Assembly (NCBI RefSeq): GCF_018614055.1
Contig: NZ_JAGGPB010000019.1
Location: forward strand, 1-64,000
Source of the DNA: Streptomyces sp. ISL-98
GTDB taxonomy: Bacteria > Actinomycetota > Actinomycetes > Streptomycetales > Streptomycetaceae
Reading direction: 5' to 3'
Length of the DNA stretch: 64,000 bases
Shown piece by piece: positions 24,951 to 35,052 of the stretch. Made by a program: the position numbers and the translations under genes. The notes under the pieces are model-generated. The model saw nothing but the letters and a program-made list of their open reading frames with translations. It had not been told where the DNA came from and did not search any database. Positions within the stretch are counted from its first letter, which is position 1, and each line of letters starts with the position of its first letter.

Positions 24951-25606
24951 GCAGGGGCGGCAGGTTCACAGTGGCGGCGAGTGGCACGGCAATGGCCGGC
25001 CTCGCCGCCGTCGGCCTGCTTGTGGTGGCGTGCGACGCGGGGGGTACGGGCGCGCGCGACGCGGGTCCGGCGCGGACGGACCCGGTGGTCAGGGCGACGC
25101 CCTCGGAGGGCGGCACGACGCCCCCGGCCGCCAAACGGGTGGACCCGGTGGCGCTGATACAGGACGACCCCAAGGTCAGCGACACGGTCAAGCAAGACCT
25201 GCGGCCCTGCGTGAGGGACGAGTACCCGGTGGACACGTCGTACGGGAAGCTGACCGGCGGGCCCGGCAACGACGTCGTGGTGAATGTGATGACGTGCGGG
25301 GATGCCGTGGGCGTCGGGACGTATGTGTACCGCGAGGACGGCGACTCGTACAAGAATGTCTTCGCGGCCGAGGCGCCCGCGGTGTACGCGGAGATCGACC
25401 GCGGCGACCTGGTGCTGACCAAGCCGGTCTACGGGAAGAACGACCCGATGGCGTATCCCTCCGGCGAAGAAGTGATCACGTACCGCTGGTCGGGGACCAA
25501 GTTCACAGTGCACGACCAGGTGCACAACGACTTCAGCCGTTCGGTCGGCGGGGAGGGCGACGCGGGCGGCACCGAGCCCCTGCCCACACCCCCGCCGGAG
25601 AGCTGA
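24938..25606 (+). CDS. cseA: lipoprotein CseA, negative modulator of SigE system
   Basis: The 222 aa protein has a signal peptide with lipobox LVVAC near residue 32 and should be a lipoprotein on the outer face of the membrane. GTG 24938 overlaps the sigE end by 13 bp, so expression is coupled. In S. coelicolor loss of CseA raises sigE expression, and it is thought to dampen sensing by CseC. The mature part is a small alpha/beta domain with GNDVVVNVMTCGDAVGVG and ends in a Pro-rich tail. No other function is evident. Confidence 0.93.
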   Translation: MRGLGRGGRFTVAASGTAMAGLAAVGLLVVACDAGGTGARDAGPARTDPVVRATPSEGGTTPPAAKRVDPVALIQDDPKVSDTVKQDLRPCVRDEYPVDTSYGKLTGGPGNDVVVNVMTCGDAVGVGTYVYREDGDSYKNVFAAEAPAVYAEIDRGDLVLTKPVYGKNDPMAYPSGEEVITYRWSGTKFTVHDQVHNDFSRSVGGEGDAGGTEPLPTPPPES

Positions 25607-25665
25607 GACGGCCGAGACCGAGATCAAGACCGCGAGAACGAGAACGAGAGAGTTGAGAGCAGCGG

Positions 25666-26370
25666 ATGGCCGAGACCCATGTCCTGTTCGTGGAGGACGA
25701 CGACGTCATCCGTGAGGCCACGCAGCTTGCGCTCGAACGCGACGGTTTCGTGGTCACCGCCATGCCCGACGGGCTTTCCGGCCTGGAGGCCTTCCGCAGC
25801 AACCAGCCGGACATCGCGCTGCTCGATGTGATGGTGCCCGGGCTCGACGGCGTGAGCCTGTGCCGGCGTATCAGGGACGAATCGACCGTTCCGGTGATCA
25901 TGCTGTCGGCGCGGGCCGACTCGATCGACGTCGTACTGGGCCTGGAGGCCGGGGCCGACGACTACGTGACGAAGCCCTTCGACGGTGCGGTGCTCGTCGC
26001 GCGCATCCGCGCGGTGCTGCGCCGCTTCGGGCACGCGGGCGGGCCGGCGGGCGGGGCGCACGGCGGGGACGACGGGACGGACTGCGGGCCGCTCGTCTTC
26101 GGCGACCTGGAGGTCGACCGAGAGGGCATGGAGGTCCGCAAGGGCGGCCTTCCGGTGGGGCTGACGCCGACCGAGATGCGGCTGCTGCTGGAGTTCTCGT
26201 CGGCGCCCGGGACGGTCCTGTCGCGCGACAAGCTGCTGGAGCGGGTCTGGGACTACGGGTGGGGCGGGGACACCCGTGTCGTGGACGTCCACGTGCAGCG
26301 ACTGCGCACCAAGATCGGCCAGGACCGCATCGAAACCGTGCGGGGCTTCGGCTACAAGTTGAAGGCGTAG
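25666..26370 (+). CDS. cseB: response regulator CseB
   Basis: The 234 aa OmpR/PhoB-type regulator has a receiver domain with acidic pair D11-D12, phospho-acceptor D54 (ALLDVMVPGLDG) and Lys in VTKPFDG, and a winged-helix C-terminal domain (about 140-230) with TRVVDVHVQRLRTKIG. It is phosphorylated by CseC under envelope stress and activates sigE. A purine-rich 59-bp gap separates it from cseA. Only 3 bp separate it from cseC. Confidence 0.96.
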   Translation: MAETHVLFVEDDDVIREATQLALERDGFVVTAMPDGLSGLEAFRSNQPDIALLDVMVPGLDGVSLCRRIRDESTVPVIMLSARADSIDVVLGLEAGADDYVTKPFDGAVLVARIRAVLRRFGHAGGPAGGAHGGDDGTDCGPLVFGDLEVDREGMEVRKGGLPVGLTPTEMRLLLEFSSAPGTVLSRDKLLERVWDYGWGGDTRVVDVHVQRLRTKIGQDRIETVRGFGYKLKA

Positions 26371-26373
26371 AGC

Positions 26374-27678
26374 ATGCGCCTTGCCCTGCGCACCGGCGTC
26401 CGATGGAAGATCAGCATCGCGATCGCCGCCGTCGGCGCCCTCATCGCGGTCGCGCTGAGCCTCGTCGTCCACAACGCCGCCCGTGTCTCGATGCTCGACA
26501 ACGCCCGCGACGTACAGATAGAACGGCTCCAGTTCGCCCAGCGCTGGTACGAGTCGTCCGGCGACGCCAGATTCGGCACCAAGCTCAACGACCCCGCCCT
26601 GCCCCGGGAACTCAAGGCGAGAACGTCCAACAGCCGCCGCGCCACGTACGTCACGGACGGCCACAGCGGCGTGCCCGACGTATGGGCCGCCGCCCCCCTC
26701 GAAAACGGGGACGTCCTCTCGCTGCACACCCGCTTCACGGACCGCAGCGCCGCCATCATGGACGACCTCGACCGCGCCCTGGTCATCGGCTCGGTGTCGG
26801 TCGTCTTCGGCGGCTGCGCACTCGGCGTGCTGATCGGCGGCCAGCTCTCCCGGCGCCTGCGCAAGGCGGCCACGGCGGCCGGCAAAGTCGCGCAGGGCAA
26901 TACGGACGTACGCGTCCGGGATGCCGTCGGCGGCGTCGTACGCGACGAGACCGACGAGCTCGCGCGCGCCGTCGACGCCATGACGGACGCCCTCCAGGAG
27001 CGGCTCGAAGCGGAACGGCGGGTCACCGCCGACATCGCGCACGAGCTGCGCACCCCCGTGACCGGGCTGCTCACGGCGGCCGAGCTGCTGCCGCCCGGCC
27101 GCCCCACCGAGCTCGTACGGGACCGTGCTCAGGCAATGCGGACGCTCGTCGAGGACGTCCTGGAGGTGGCACGCCTCGACAGTGCGGCGGAGCGGGCCGA
27201 GCTCCAGGAGATCGCGCTGGGCGAGTTCGTCAGTCGCCGGGTCGCGCTGCTGCACCCGGACGCGGTGGTGAACGTGGTGCACGAGTCGTGGGTGAACACC
27301 GATCCGCGCCGCCTGGAACGCATCCTCGGCAACCTTCTCGGCAACGCCGCCAAGCACGGCAAGGCCCCCTTCGAGGTCACGGTCGAAGGCCGGGTCGTGC
27401 GGGTCCGCGACCAGGGCCCCGGTTTCCCCGAGGCGCTGCTCAAGGACGGCCCGAGCCGGTTCCGTACGGGCAGCACCGACCGGGCGGGGCACGGCCACGG
27501 CCTGGGCCTGACGATCGCGGCCGGTCAGGCGCGCGTACTGGGCGCACGCCTCACCTTCCGCAACGCCCACAAGGACGGCGGGGCGATCGCGGTGCTGTGG
27601 CTGCCCGAGCACGCGCCGACGACGACGGGGAGCTTCCCGATGGTCCGGCTGCCGGACGACGGGGAGCGGCCGCAGTAG
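26374..27678 (+). CDS. cseC: sensor histidine kinase CseC
   Basis: The 434 aa kinase has two membrane helices (about 15-33 and 134-156) around an outer loop of some 100 residues, a HAMP linker, a HisKA domain with His213 in ADIAHELRTPVTGLL, and an HATPase domain (NLLGNAAKHG, RDQGPGF, GHGHGLGLTIAA). It is thought to respond to wall damage by lysozyme or wall antibiotics and to phosphorylate CseB. The convergent VOC gene lies 28 bp beyond its end. Confidence 0.96.
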   Translation: MRLALRTGVRWKISIAIAAVGALIAVALSLVVHNAARVSMLDNARDVQIERLQFAQRWYESSGDARFGTKLNDPALPRELKARTSNSRRATYVTDGHSGVPDVWAAAPLENGDVLSLHTRFTDRSAAIMDDLDRALVIGSVSVVFGGCALGVLIGGQLSRRLRKAATAAGKVAQGNTDVRVRDAVGGVVRDETDELARAVDAMTDALQERLEAERRVTADIAHELRTPVTGLLTAAELLPPGRPTELVRDRAQAMRTLVEDVLEVARLDSAAERAELQEIALGEFVSRRVALLHPDAVVNVVHESWVNTDPRRLERILGNLLGNAAKHGKAPFEVTVEGRVVRVRDQGPGFPEALLKDGPSRFRTGSTDRAGHGHGLGLTIAAGQARVLGARLTFRNAHKDGGAIAVLWLPEHAPTTTGSFPMVRLPDDGERPQ

Positions 27679-27706
27679 CGGCACCGGGCCGTAGCAATCC
27701 CCTGCC

Positions 27707-28153
27707 TCAGCAGGCCGGGTCCATCTCCCCGTCGAAGCCGCCAGTCCGCGCCTGGGTGAACGAGAACCAGTTCCCCGAGTCGTCCCTGAAGATCGCCTCC
27801 GTGCCGTACGGCCGCTCCTGCGGCGCCTGCACGAACTCCACCCCGCGGGCCTTGAGCGTCGCGTAGTCGCCATGGATGTCGTCGGTGGTCAGTACACCGG
27901 CTCCCAGAGCACCCTCCGAGACCAGCCGCCGTATCGCCTCGGCGGACACGGGGTCCAGGGCCGGCGGCCCGGGGACCATGAGCGTCAGCATCACGTCGGG
28001 CTGGTCCTTGGACCCGACGGTCAGCCAGCGCGTCCCGCTTGTGCCCAGGGTCATGTCCGTACGGGCTTCGAGTCCCAGCTTCTCGGTGTAGAACTCCTTG
28101 GCCCGGTCCTGGTTCAGGACCCAGACGGTGGATACGGCTAGTCCCTTGATCAT
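27707..28153 (-). CDS. VOC (glyoxalase/dioxygenase fold) protein
   Basis: The 148 aa protein has two beta-alpha-beta modules of the vicinal oxygen chelate fold (VWVLNQDRAKEFYTEKLGL, then the later EAIFRDDSGNWFSF). The usual metal positions are partly kept: a Glu appears in GTEAIFRDDSGN but no clear N-terminal His. It may bind or modify a small molecule such as an antibiotic. ATG 28153 has GAGGAG upstream. It is monocistronic between terminators, so it is probably not part of the MFS gene. Confidence 0.85.
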   Translation of the reverse strand: MIKGLAVSTVWVLNQDRAKEFYTEKLGLEARTDMTLGTSGTRWLTVGSKDQPDVMLTLMVPGPPALDPVSAEAIRRLVSEGALGAGVLTTDDIHGDYATLKARGVEFVQAPQERPYGTEAIFRDDSGNWFSFTQARTGGFDGEMDPAC

Positions 28154-28232
28154 GGAGAGCTCCTCGGGAGGGCGTGTCCTGCACAGTCACCGTAGGCAGC
28201 GGACCTCACCCCCGCTTCTCCGGAAGTACGCA

Positions 28233-28266
28233 CTCCGGCCCCCGGCGCGAACGCCGGGGGCCGGAG
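28233..28266 (-). terminator. intrinsic terminator after the MFS exporter gene
   Basis: A 15-bp stem, CTCCGGCCCCCGGCG (28233-28247) with its complement (28252-28266), closes a CGAA tetraloop. It lies just beyond the stop of the MFS gene at 28328 and separates it from the VOC gene. Confidence 0.85.
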
Positions 28267-28327
28267 GTCAAAACGAGTTTCCCCAGGTCAGGACAGTGTC
28301 AGGTCAGTACGGACGGGCCGGATCCGG

Positions 28328-30040
<1,713 letters not shown>

Positions 30041-30058
30041 TTCCATGGGGAGTTCAAC

Positions 30059-30631
30059 GTGTCCAGAGGCAACACCCGCCAGCGCATCCAGGACGTCGCG
30101 CTTGAACTCTTCGCCGAGCAGGGATACGAGAAGACCTCGCTGCGGGAGATCGCCGAGCGGCTCGATGTCACGAAGGCGGCGCTCTACTACCACTTCAAGA
30201 CCAAAGAAGACATCATCGTCAGCCTCTTCCAGGACCTGACCAGGCCCATCGACGAGCTGATCGAGTGGGGGCAGGAGCAGCCGCACTCGCTCGACACCAA
30301 GAAGGAAATCCTCACCCGCTACAGCGAGGCGCTGACCGCCGCCGCTCCGCTCTTCCGCTTCATGCAGGAGAACCAGGCGACGATGCGCGACCTGAGCATC
30401 GGCGAGACCTTCAAGGAGCGCATGCTCGTGATGCTCGACCTGATCAAGGAGCCGGACGCGGCACTGACCGACCAGGTCCGCTGCATCAGCGCGCTCTTCA
30501 CGATGCATGCGGGGATGTTCGTACTCAAGGACGTCGAAGGCGACCCCGAGGAGAAGCGCAGGGCTGTCCTCGAAGTCGCCGTCGATCTGGTGAGCCGGGC
30601 ACACGGCCAGGCTCCGGGTGTTACAGGCTGA
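30059..30631 (+). CDS. TetR family repressor of the adjacent MFS exporter
   Basis: The 190 aa protein has a clear TetR helix-turn-helix (about 6-52: TRQRIQDVALELFAEQGYEKTSLREIAERLDVTKAALYYHFKTKEDI). The C-terminal helical domain likely binds the drug exported by the neighbouring pump. GTG 30059 has GGGGAG upstream. It is divergent from the MFS gene and ends inside the stop of the convergent M23 peptidase gene with an 11-bp overlap. Confidence 0.93.
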   Translation: MSRGNTRQRIQDVALELFAEQGYEKTSLREIAERLDVTKAALYYHFKTKEDIIVSLFQDLTRPIDELIEWGQEQPHSLDTKKEILTRYSEALTAAAPLFRFMQENQATMRDLSIGETFKERMLVMLDLIKEPDAALTDQVRCISALFTMHAGMFVLKDVEGDPEEKRRAVLEVAVDLVSRAHGQAPGVTG

Positions 30632-31322
30632 CGCCCTCCGCGCGGAGGAAGCTCACCGGGTTGATCGCGGTGCCGTAGTTCGGCGTCGTACGGACCTCGA
30701 AGTGCAGGTGCGGGCCGCTCGAGTTACCGGTGTTGCCGGAGAGCGCGATGCGCTGACCCGTCTTGACCGTCTGGCCGGGCTTCACATCGACGCGCGAGAG
30801 GTGGGCGTACTGCGAGTACGTGTTGTTGTCGTGCTTGACCACGATCGCGTTGCCGTACGCCGGGCCGTCGCCGGCGCCGTTGGGACCGGACTTCACGACG
30901 GTGCCGCCGTGCACGGCCTCGACCGCGGTGCCGGTGGGCACGGCGAAGTCCTGGCCGGAGTGCTTGCTGGCCCACATGCCGCCGCCCTTGCCGTACGTCG
31001 CACTCAGCGCGTAGTGGTCGAGGGGCTGCTGCCAGGACGCGGCCTTCTTCGCCATGGCCTTCTTGGCCTTCGCCGCCTTCGCCTTGGCGTCGGCCTTGGC
31101 CTTGGCCTTGGCCTGGTCGGCGGCCTTCTTCGCGTTCACGGCCGCCTTGGCCTGCGCCTCGGCCTGCTGCTTGACGGACGTGGCCGCGGTCCCCTCGGCG
31201 GCGAACGCCACGCCTGCCGTTCCGAGCACCATCGACGCTCCGAGTCCGGCGACCACGAGGGCGGTGCGGCGGGTGCGGGCGGACGAGGAGCCGATTCGGG
31301 AGAACATGTCGCGCTTCTGCAT
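30621..31322 (-). CDS. secreted M23 family metallopeptidase
   Basis: The 233 aa protein has a signal peptide (about 13-45, TALVVAGLGASMVLGTAGVAFA), a long Ala/Lys-rich helical segment (about 55-100) and an M23 (LytM-type) domain with HSGQDFAVP and HLHFEVR zinc-binding motifs. Such enzymes cut peptidoglycan cross-bridges in the wall. ATG 31322 is preceded by GGAGG at 11 nt; a second Met at codon 6 is another possible start. No c-di-AMP riboswitch could be recognised in its leader. It points away from the NACHT gene, with 423 bp between. Confidence 0.92.
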   Translation of the reverse strand: MQKRDMFSRIGSSSARTRRTALVVAGLGASMVLGTAGVAFAAEGTAATSVKQQAEAQAKAAVNAKKAADQAKAKAKADAKAKAAKAKKAMAKKAASWQQPLDHYALSATYGKGGGMWASKHSGQDFAVPTGTAVEAVHGGTVVKSGPNGAGDGPAYGNAIVVKHDNNTYSQYAHLSRVDVKPGQTVKTGQRIALSGNTGNSSGPHLHFEVRTTPNYGTAINPVSFLRAEGVSL

Positions 31323-31605
31323 ACGGGGGGAAACCTCCGGGGCGTGAATGAACCCGGCTGGTCGCCGGGCTTGCTCCACCTTGGTAACCCGGGCTCCCGC
31401 CCTGCCCAAAATGGGCTATCTACTACCACCGGCCGTATATGCGACATCTTCTTTTCGGCTCTTGACGGCCATCTGCCCCCTCTGCCAAGTAGGGGCTATA
31501 AACCCTCAAATCCCGGTTTAAACCCAAGCCAGAGCCGAGTAAACCGGCCATAAAGCCAGGTCTCGGACCCCCGCCGGTAAGCGGTGCGAAGGTCCCCCGG
31601 CCACC

Positions 31606-31619
31606 GGGACGAAAGTCCC
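31606..31619. promoter_or_regulatory. DevR/OsdR-like 14-bp box
   Basis: GGGAC-GAAA-GTCCC is a perfect inverted repeat. It fits the DosR/DevR box GGGACTWWAGTCCC core and the GGGAC-N4-GTCCC motif described for OsdR in Streptomyces (recall). A half-site-like TGCGAAGGTCCCC lies 20 bp to the left. It could link the M23 or NACHT gene to hypoxia or development. Confidence 0.45.
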
Positions 31620-31679
31620 TCACCCCGGCTGGAACACATCCACTATTCCGTTTCGTAGGCCCCTCACGGCCTGTGCGCC

Positions 31680-31707
31680 TTGTCACCGCCAGACCCCTCG
31701 CTAGGCT
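31680..31707 (+). promoter_or_regulatory. promoter of the NACHT gene
   Basis: TTGTCA (31680-31685) and TAGGCT (31702-31707) are spaced by 16 bp, close to the Streptomyces housekeeping consensus. The predicted start site is about 30 bp before the GTG start. Confidence 0.55.
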
Positions 31708-31745
31708 GATCCACTCGGACAGCACAGGCCTCAGGGGGACGGCAC

Positions 31746-34700
31746 GTGGATCCCGTAAGCATCGGCGCCCGGCTCGTGTCGAGCGCTGTCGCACCACTGG
31801 TCAAGAAGCTCTTCGTGAGCGAGGGCCCGGGCGCCGGGCTGGTCGACAAGCCCGTCCGGCTCTCCGGCTACGTCTCCTTCAGGGGCGAGAAGCGCACCCT
31901 CGGCGAGAACGACCTCCGCAAACTGGCCGCCGAGCTGGTCAGACAGGCCCTCCGTACGGGCGAGCGGCCACTGCCCGCCGACGAGGAGCGGGCCGTCACC
32001 GACGCCCTGACCAGCACGCTGTACGCGCTCGGAGACCTCACCCTCAGCGACGTGGAGGCCGTCGAACTGGGCCACACCGCCCTGGCCCGCGAACTGCGCC
32101 GTGCCGACGACCGCCCGGAGCGGCAGCTGTCCACGGACGCGACGTACTTCTACGAGCGCCTCCTCGACGCCACCTGCCTGCACATCCTGAACTTCTTCAC
32201 CCAGCGGTCGACCTTCGTCGCGGCGACCCTCGTCGCGCAGAGCCGCCGCCAGGCCGAGCTGATCGCGAAGGTCGACGAGCTCATCTCCCGCCGGCCGCTG
32301 CCGGGCGCGGAGGACGTGGCGTTCGAGCAGCGCTATCTGGCGTACGTGGCGAAGAAGCACAGCAAGCTGACGATCTTCGGTATCGACCTCAGCAACTCAC
32401 CGGGGAAGTGGCCGCTGGACGCGGCGTATCTCAGCCTGGAGGCGACGGCCGTCGGACCCATCCGCGGGGACACATCGGTCCAGACCCTCCGGGACTACGT
32501 CGGCGGGATCGGGGCCGACTCCCGCCTGATGTCCGGCAGCCTCGACACCGTCTTCGAGCCGCGCCCCGCCGACCAGGCGCTCGCCGAACACGACCGCGTC
32601 CTGCTCCGCGGCGAGGCCGGCTCCGGCAAGACCACGCTCGTCCAGTGGCTCGCCGTCTCCGCCGCCCGCCAGGACCTCGACGACCGCATGGCGTACCTCT
32701 ACGACCGCATCCCCTTCGTCCTGCCCCTGCGCACCCTGACCCGCCACGGCGAGCGCCTCCCCGCCCCCAGGGACTTCCTGGCCGCCGTCGGCTCACCGCT
32801 CGCCGGGGAGCAGCCCGCCGGGTGGGAGACCCGCGTACTGAACGCCCGCCGCGGCCTGGTCCTTGTCGACGGCATCGACGAGATCCCGGATGCCGAGCGC
32901 TCCCGTACCCGTGGCTGGCTGAGCGACCTGATCGACGCGTACCCCGGCAATCGCTGGCTGGTCACGTCCCGCCCCTCGGCCATACGGGAGGACTGGCTCG
33001 GCGACGAGGACTTCACCGAGCTCGCCCTGTCCCCCATGCGGCCCGCCGACGTCGCGGCCTTCATCAAGCGCTGGCACAGTGCGGCCCGTACCGGCTCCGA
33101 GGACGAGGACACTGCCCTCCTCGCCTACGAGAAGCAGCTGCTCGAAGCAGTGCGCGCCAAGCCGGACCTGGGGCGGCTCGCGACCAACCCGCTGATGTGC
33201 GGGATGATCTGCGCGCTGCACCGCGACCGCCACGGCTTCCTGCCGCACGGCCGCAAGGACCTCTATACGGCCGCCCTCTCCATGCTGCTCGTACGCCGCG
33301 ACCGTGAGCGCAACATGGGGCTGCCGGAGCTCCGCGAGGAACCGCAGATCCAGTTGCTGCAGCGGCTCGCGTACTGGCTGATCCGCAACGGCCGCACCGA
33401 GATGGACCGTTCGCGGGCGGAAAGCATCATCGCGGACGCACTGCCCGCACTGCCGGAAGTGGCCGAGCTCGGTGAGGCGAAGGCGGTGTTCGACCACTTC
33501 CTGCACCGCAGCGGGCTGCTGCGCGAACAGGCCCCCGGAACCGTCGACTTCATCCACCGCACCTTCCAGGACTTCCTCGGCGCGAGGGCGGCCGTCGAGG
33601 AGGGCGACTTCGGGATGCTCGTACGCCACGCCGCGAACGACCAGTGGGAGGACGTCATCCGCATGGCGGTCGCCCACGCACGACCGCGCGAGCGGGTGGA
33701 ATTCTTCGGCGACCTCCTCTCGTACGGCGACGAGAATCCGGACGACGCCGCACGGACCCGCGTCCATCTCCTGGCGGCGGCCTGCCTCGAAGACGCCACC
33801 GAGCTCTCCCTCGCCGTACGCCAGGAGGTCGAACGCCGCACGGAGGCCCTCATTCCACCGCGCAGCGCCGAGGCGGCCCGCGAACTGGCGGCGGTCGGCC
33901 CGATGATCCTGGACCTGCTCGACGGACCGGAGCGGCTCGACGAAGAGGCCGCCGAGCATGTCGTCATCGCTGCGTCCCATGTGGCGTCGGAGCGGGCGAT
34001 TCCGTTCCTCGCCCGCTTCTGCGGGCACCAGGCGGAGCGCGTCCGAGCGCAGCTCATCTGGTCCTGGGACCGGTTCCACACCCAGCAGTACGCCGCCGAG
34101 GTCATCTCCCGGATCGACCCGACCGGCCTGTACTTCACCGCCCGGACGGACGAACAACTGGACGCCCTGCGCACCCTCGGCCCCCGGCCGATGCTCGACG
34201 CGAGAGGCCCCATTTCGCCGTCCGCGCTGCTCGCCTACACGGACGCGGCGGAGCTCACGAGGGCCAGGATCCGCGAGAACCCCGACCTGCGCGATGTGTC
34301 GTTCCTGCGCGGCCAGAGCGGCCTCACCCATCTGACCGTCGCCGGCTGCCCCCGGCTGACGAACCTCACCGGGATCTGCCGCCTCCCTCTGCGCACGGCC
34401 GTACTGGACATGGCCCCGGGCGCCGACCTGGGCGCCCTGTCGAGGATGGACCGGCTGGAAATCCTCACCCTGGGCGGAGGGCTTGCCTGGTCCACGTCCG
34501 ACCTCCCCGCACGGGCGCCGCTGAGGACGCTCGACCTCGTCGACATGGTCCGCCCGGAGGACGGCCTCAGGGGCCTCGGCAGGCACAGCGCCCTGCAGGA
34601 CGTCTCGCTCGGCCCTGCGAGCAGTCCCCGGAGCGCGGAGGAGTGGGCCGTCATCAGCCGGCTCCCCCGGATAAGCGCCTTGCGCGTGAGCGGGGAATCG

Positions 34701-34979
34701 CTCGCGCTGGCTCCCTTCTCGGGCAGCCTGGCGAACGTGGAGCGGCTCACGCTCCTCGGCCGGTTCTCCCAGTCGGCGCTCGACATGGTGCCCGAACTGT
34801 TTCCCAGCCTCACCTCGCTGGTGGTCAGCGGTCCCACCGACGAGTGCGATGTCACGTCGCTGGCCGCCCTGACCTCGCTCCAGTACATCGAGCTGCTCTC
34901 GCTTATGGCCGTCCGGGGCGTCGAGCAGCTCCCCGGCCGGGTCAGGGTCCTGGGCCGGAGACGGGGCTTCACCGGCTGA
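31746..34979 (+). CDS. NACHT-type STAND NTPase with C-terminal leucine-rich region
   Basis: The 1077 aa protein has an N-terminal helical domain (about 1-240) with no enzymatic motif I can see, a NACHT NTPase with Walker A GEAGSGKTT (289-297) and Walker B LVLVDGIDE (371-379), a helical region with the HRTFQDFLGARAAVEEGDF segment typical of NACHT proteins (about 600), and a C-terminal leucine-rich region (about 860-1070, such as GLTHLTVAGCPRLTNLTGI). It is an NLR-like architecture. Bacterial NACHT proteins are known antiphage sensors. The gene stands alone, with no separate effector nearby, so the helical N-terminus may be the effector. Start GTG 31746 has GGGGGA upstream. Confidence 0.93.
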   Translation: MDPVSIGARLVSSAVAPLVKKLFVSEGPGAGLVDKPVRLSGYVSFRGEKRTLGENDLRKLAAELVRQALRTGERPLPADEERAVTDALTSTLYALGDLTLSDVEAVELGHTALARELRRADDRPERQLSTDATYFYERLLDATCLHILNFFTQRSTFVAATLVAQSRRQAELIAKVDELISRRPLPGAEDVAFEQRYLAYVAKKHSKLTIFGIDLSNSPGKWPLDAAYLSLEATAVGPIRGDTSVQTLRDYVGGIGADSRLMSGSLDTVFEPRPADQALAEHDRVLLRGEAGSGKTTLVQWLAVSAARQDLDDRMAYLYDRIPFVLPLRTLTRHGERLPAPRDFLAAVGSPLAGEQPAGWETRVLNARRGLVLVDGIDEIPDAERSRTRGWLSDLIDAYPGNRWLVTSRPSAIREDWLGDEDFTELALSPMRPADVAAFIKRWHSAARTGSEDEDTALLAYEKQLLEAVRAKPDLGRLATNPLMCGMICALHRDRHGFLPHGRKDLYTAALSMLLVRRDRERNMGLPELREEPQIQLLQRLAYWLIRNGRTEMDRSRAESIIADALPALPEVAELGEAKAVFDHFLHRSGLLREQAPGTVDFIHRTFQDFLGARAAVEEGDFGMLVRHAANDQWEDVIRMAVAHARPRERVEFFGDLLSYGDENPDDAARTRVHLLAAACLEDATELSLAVRQEVERRTEALIPPRSAEAARELAAVGPMILDLLDGPERLDEEAAEHVVIAASHVASERAIPFLARFCGHQAERVRAQLIWSWDRFHTQQYAAEVISRIDPTGLYFTARTDEQLDALRTLGPRPMLDARGPISPSALLAYTDAAELTRARIRENPDLRDVSFLRGQSGLTHLTVAGCPRLTNLTGICRLPLRTAVLDMAPGADLGALSRMDRLEILTLGGGLAWSTSDLPARAPLRTLDLVDMVRPEDGLRGLGRHSALQDVSLGPASSPRSAEEWAVISRLPRISALRVSGESLALAPFSGSLANVERLTLLGRFSQSALDMVPELFPSLTSLVVSGPTDECDVTSLAALTSLQYIELLSLMAVRGVEQLPGRVRVLGRRRGFTG

Positions 34980-35052
34980 CGGTTGACGCCGCGTCAGCCG
35001 TTGGCAGAGGCGTCCTTCCGACGAGCGCCTCCGTCCGGGATGCTCCTGTGCC

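Larger units (their letters stand above)
31323..31745. other. 423-bp divergent regulatory region between the M23 and NACHT genes
   Basis: No protein gene is supported. The region holds a DevR-like box, a vegetative promoter for the NACHT gene, and small hairpins such as CCCGGCTGGTCGCCGGG (31353-31369) close to the M23 start. The stretch from 31425 to 31560 is less GC-rich than the surroundings and includes GTTTAAAC-type sequence. It may encode a structured leader for M23, but I could not match it to a known riboswitch. Confidence 0.5.

Noticed and set aside
31323..31680. Possible c-di-AMP (ydaO-type) riboswitch before the M23 gene
   Set aside because: On the coding strand I could not find the expected core elements; a GGGGCGTGAATG word is on the wrong strand.
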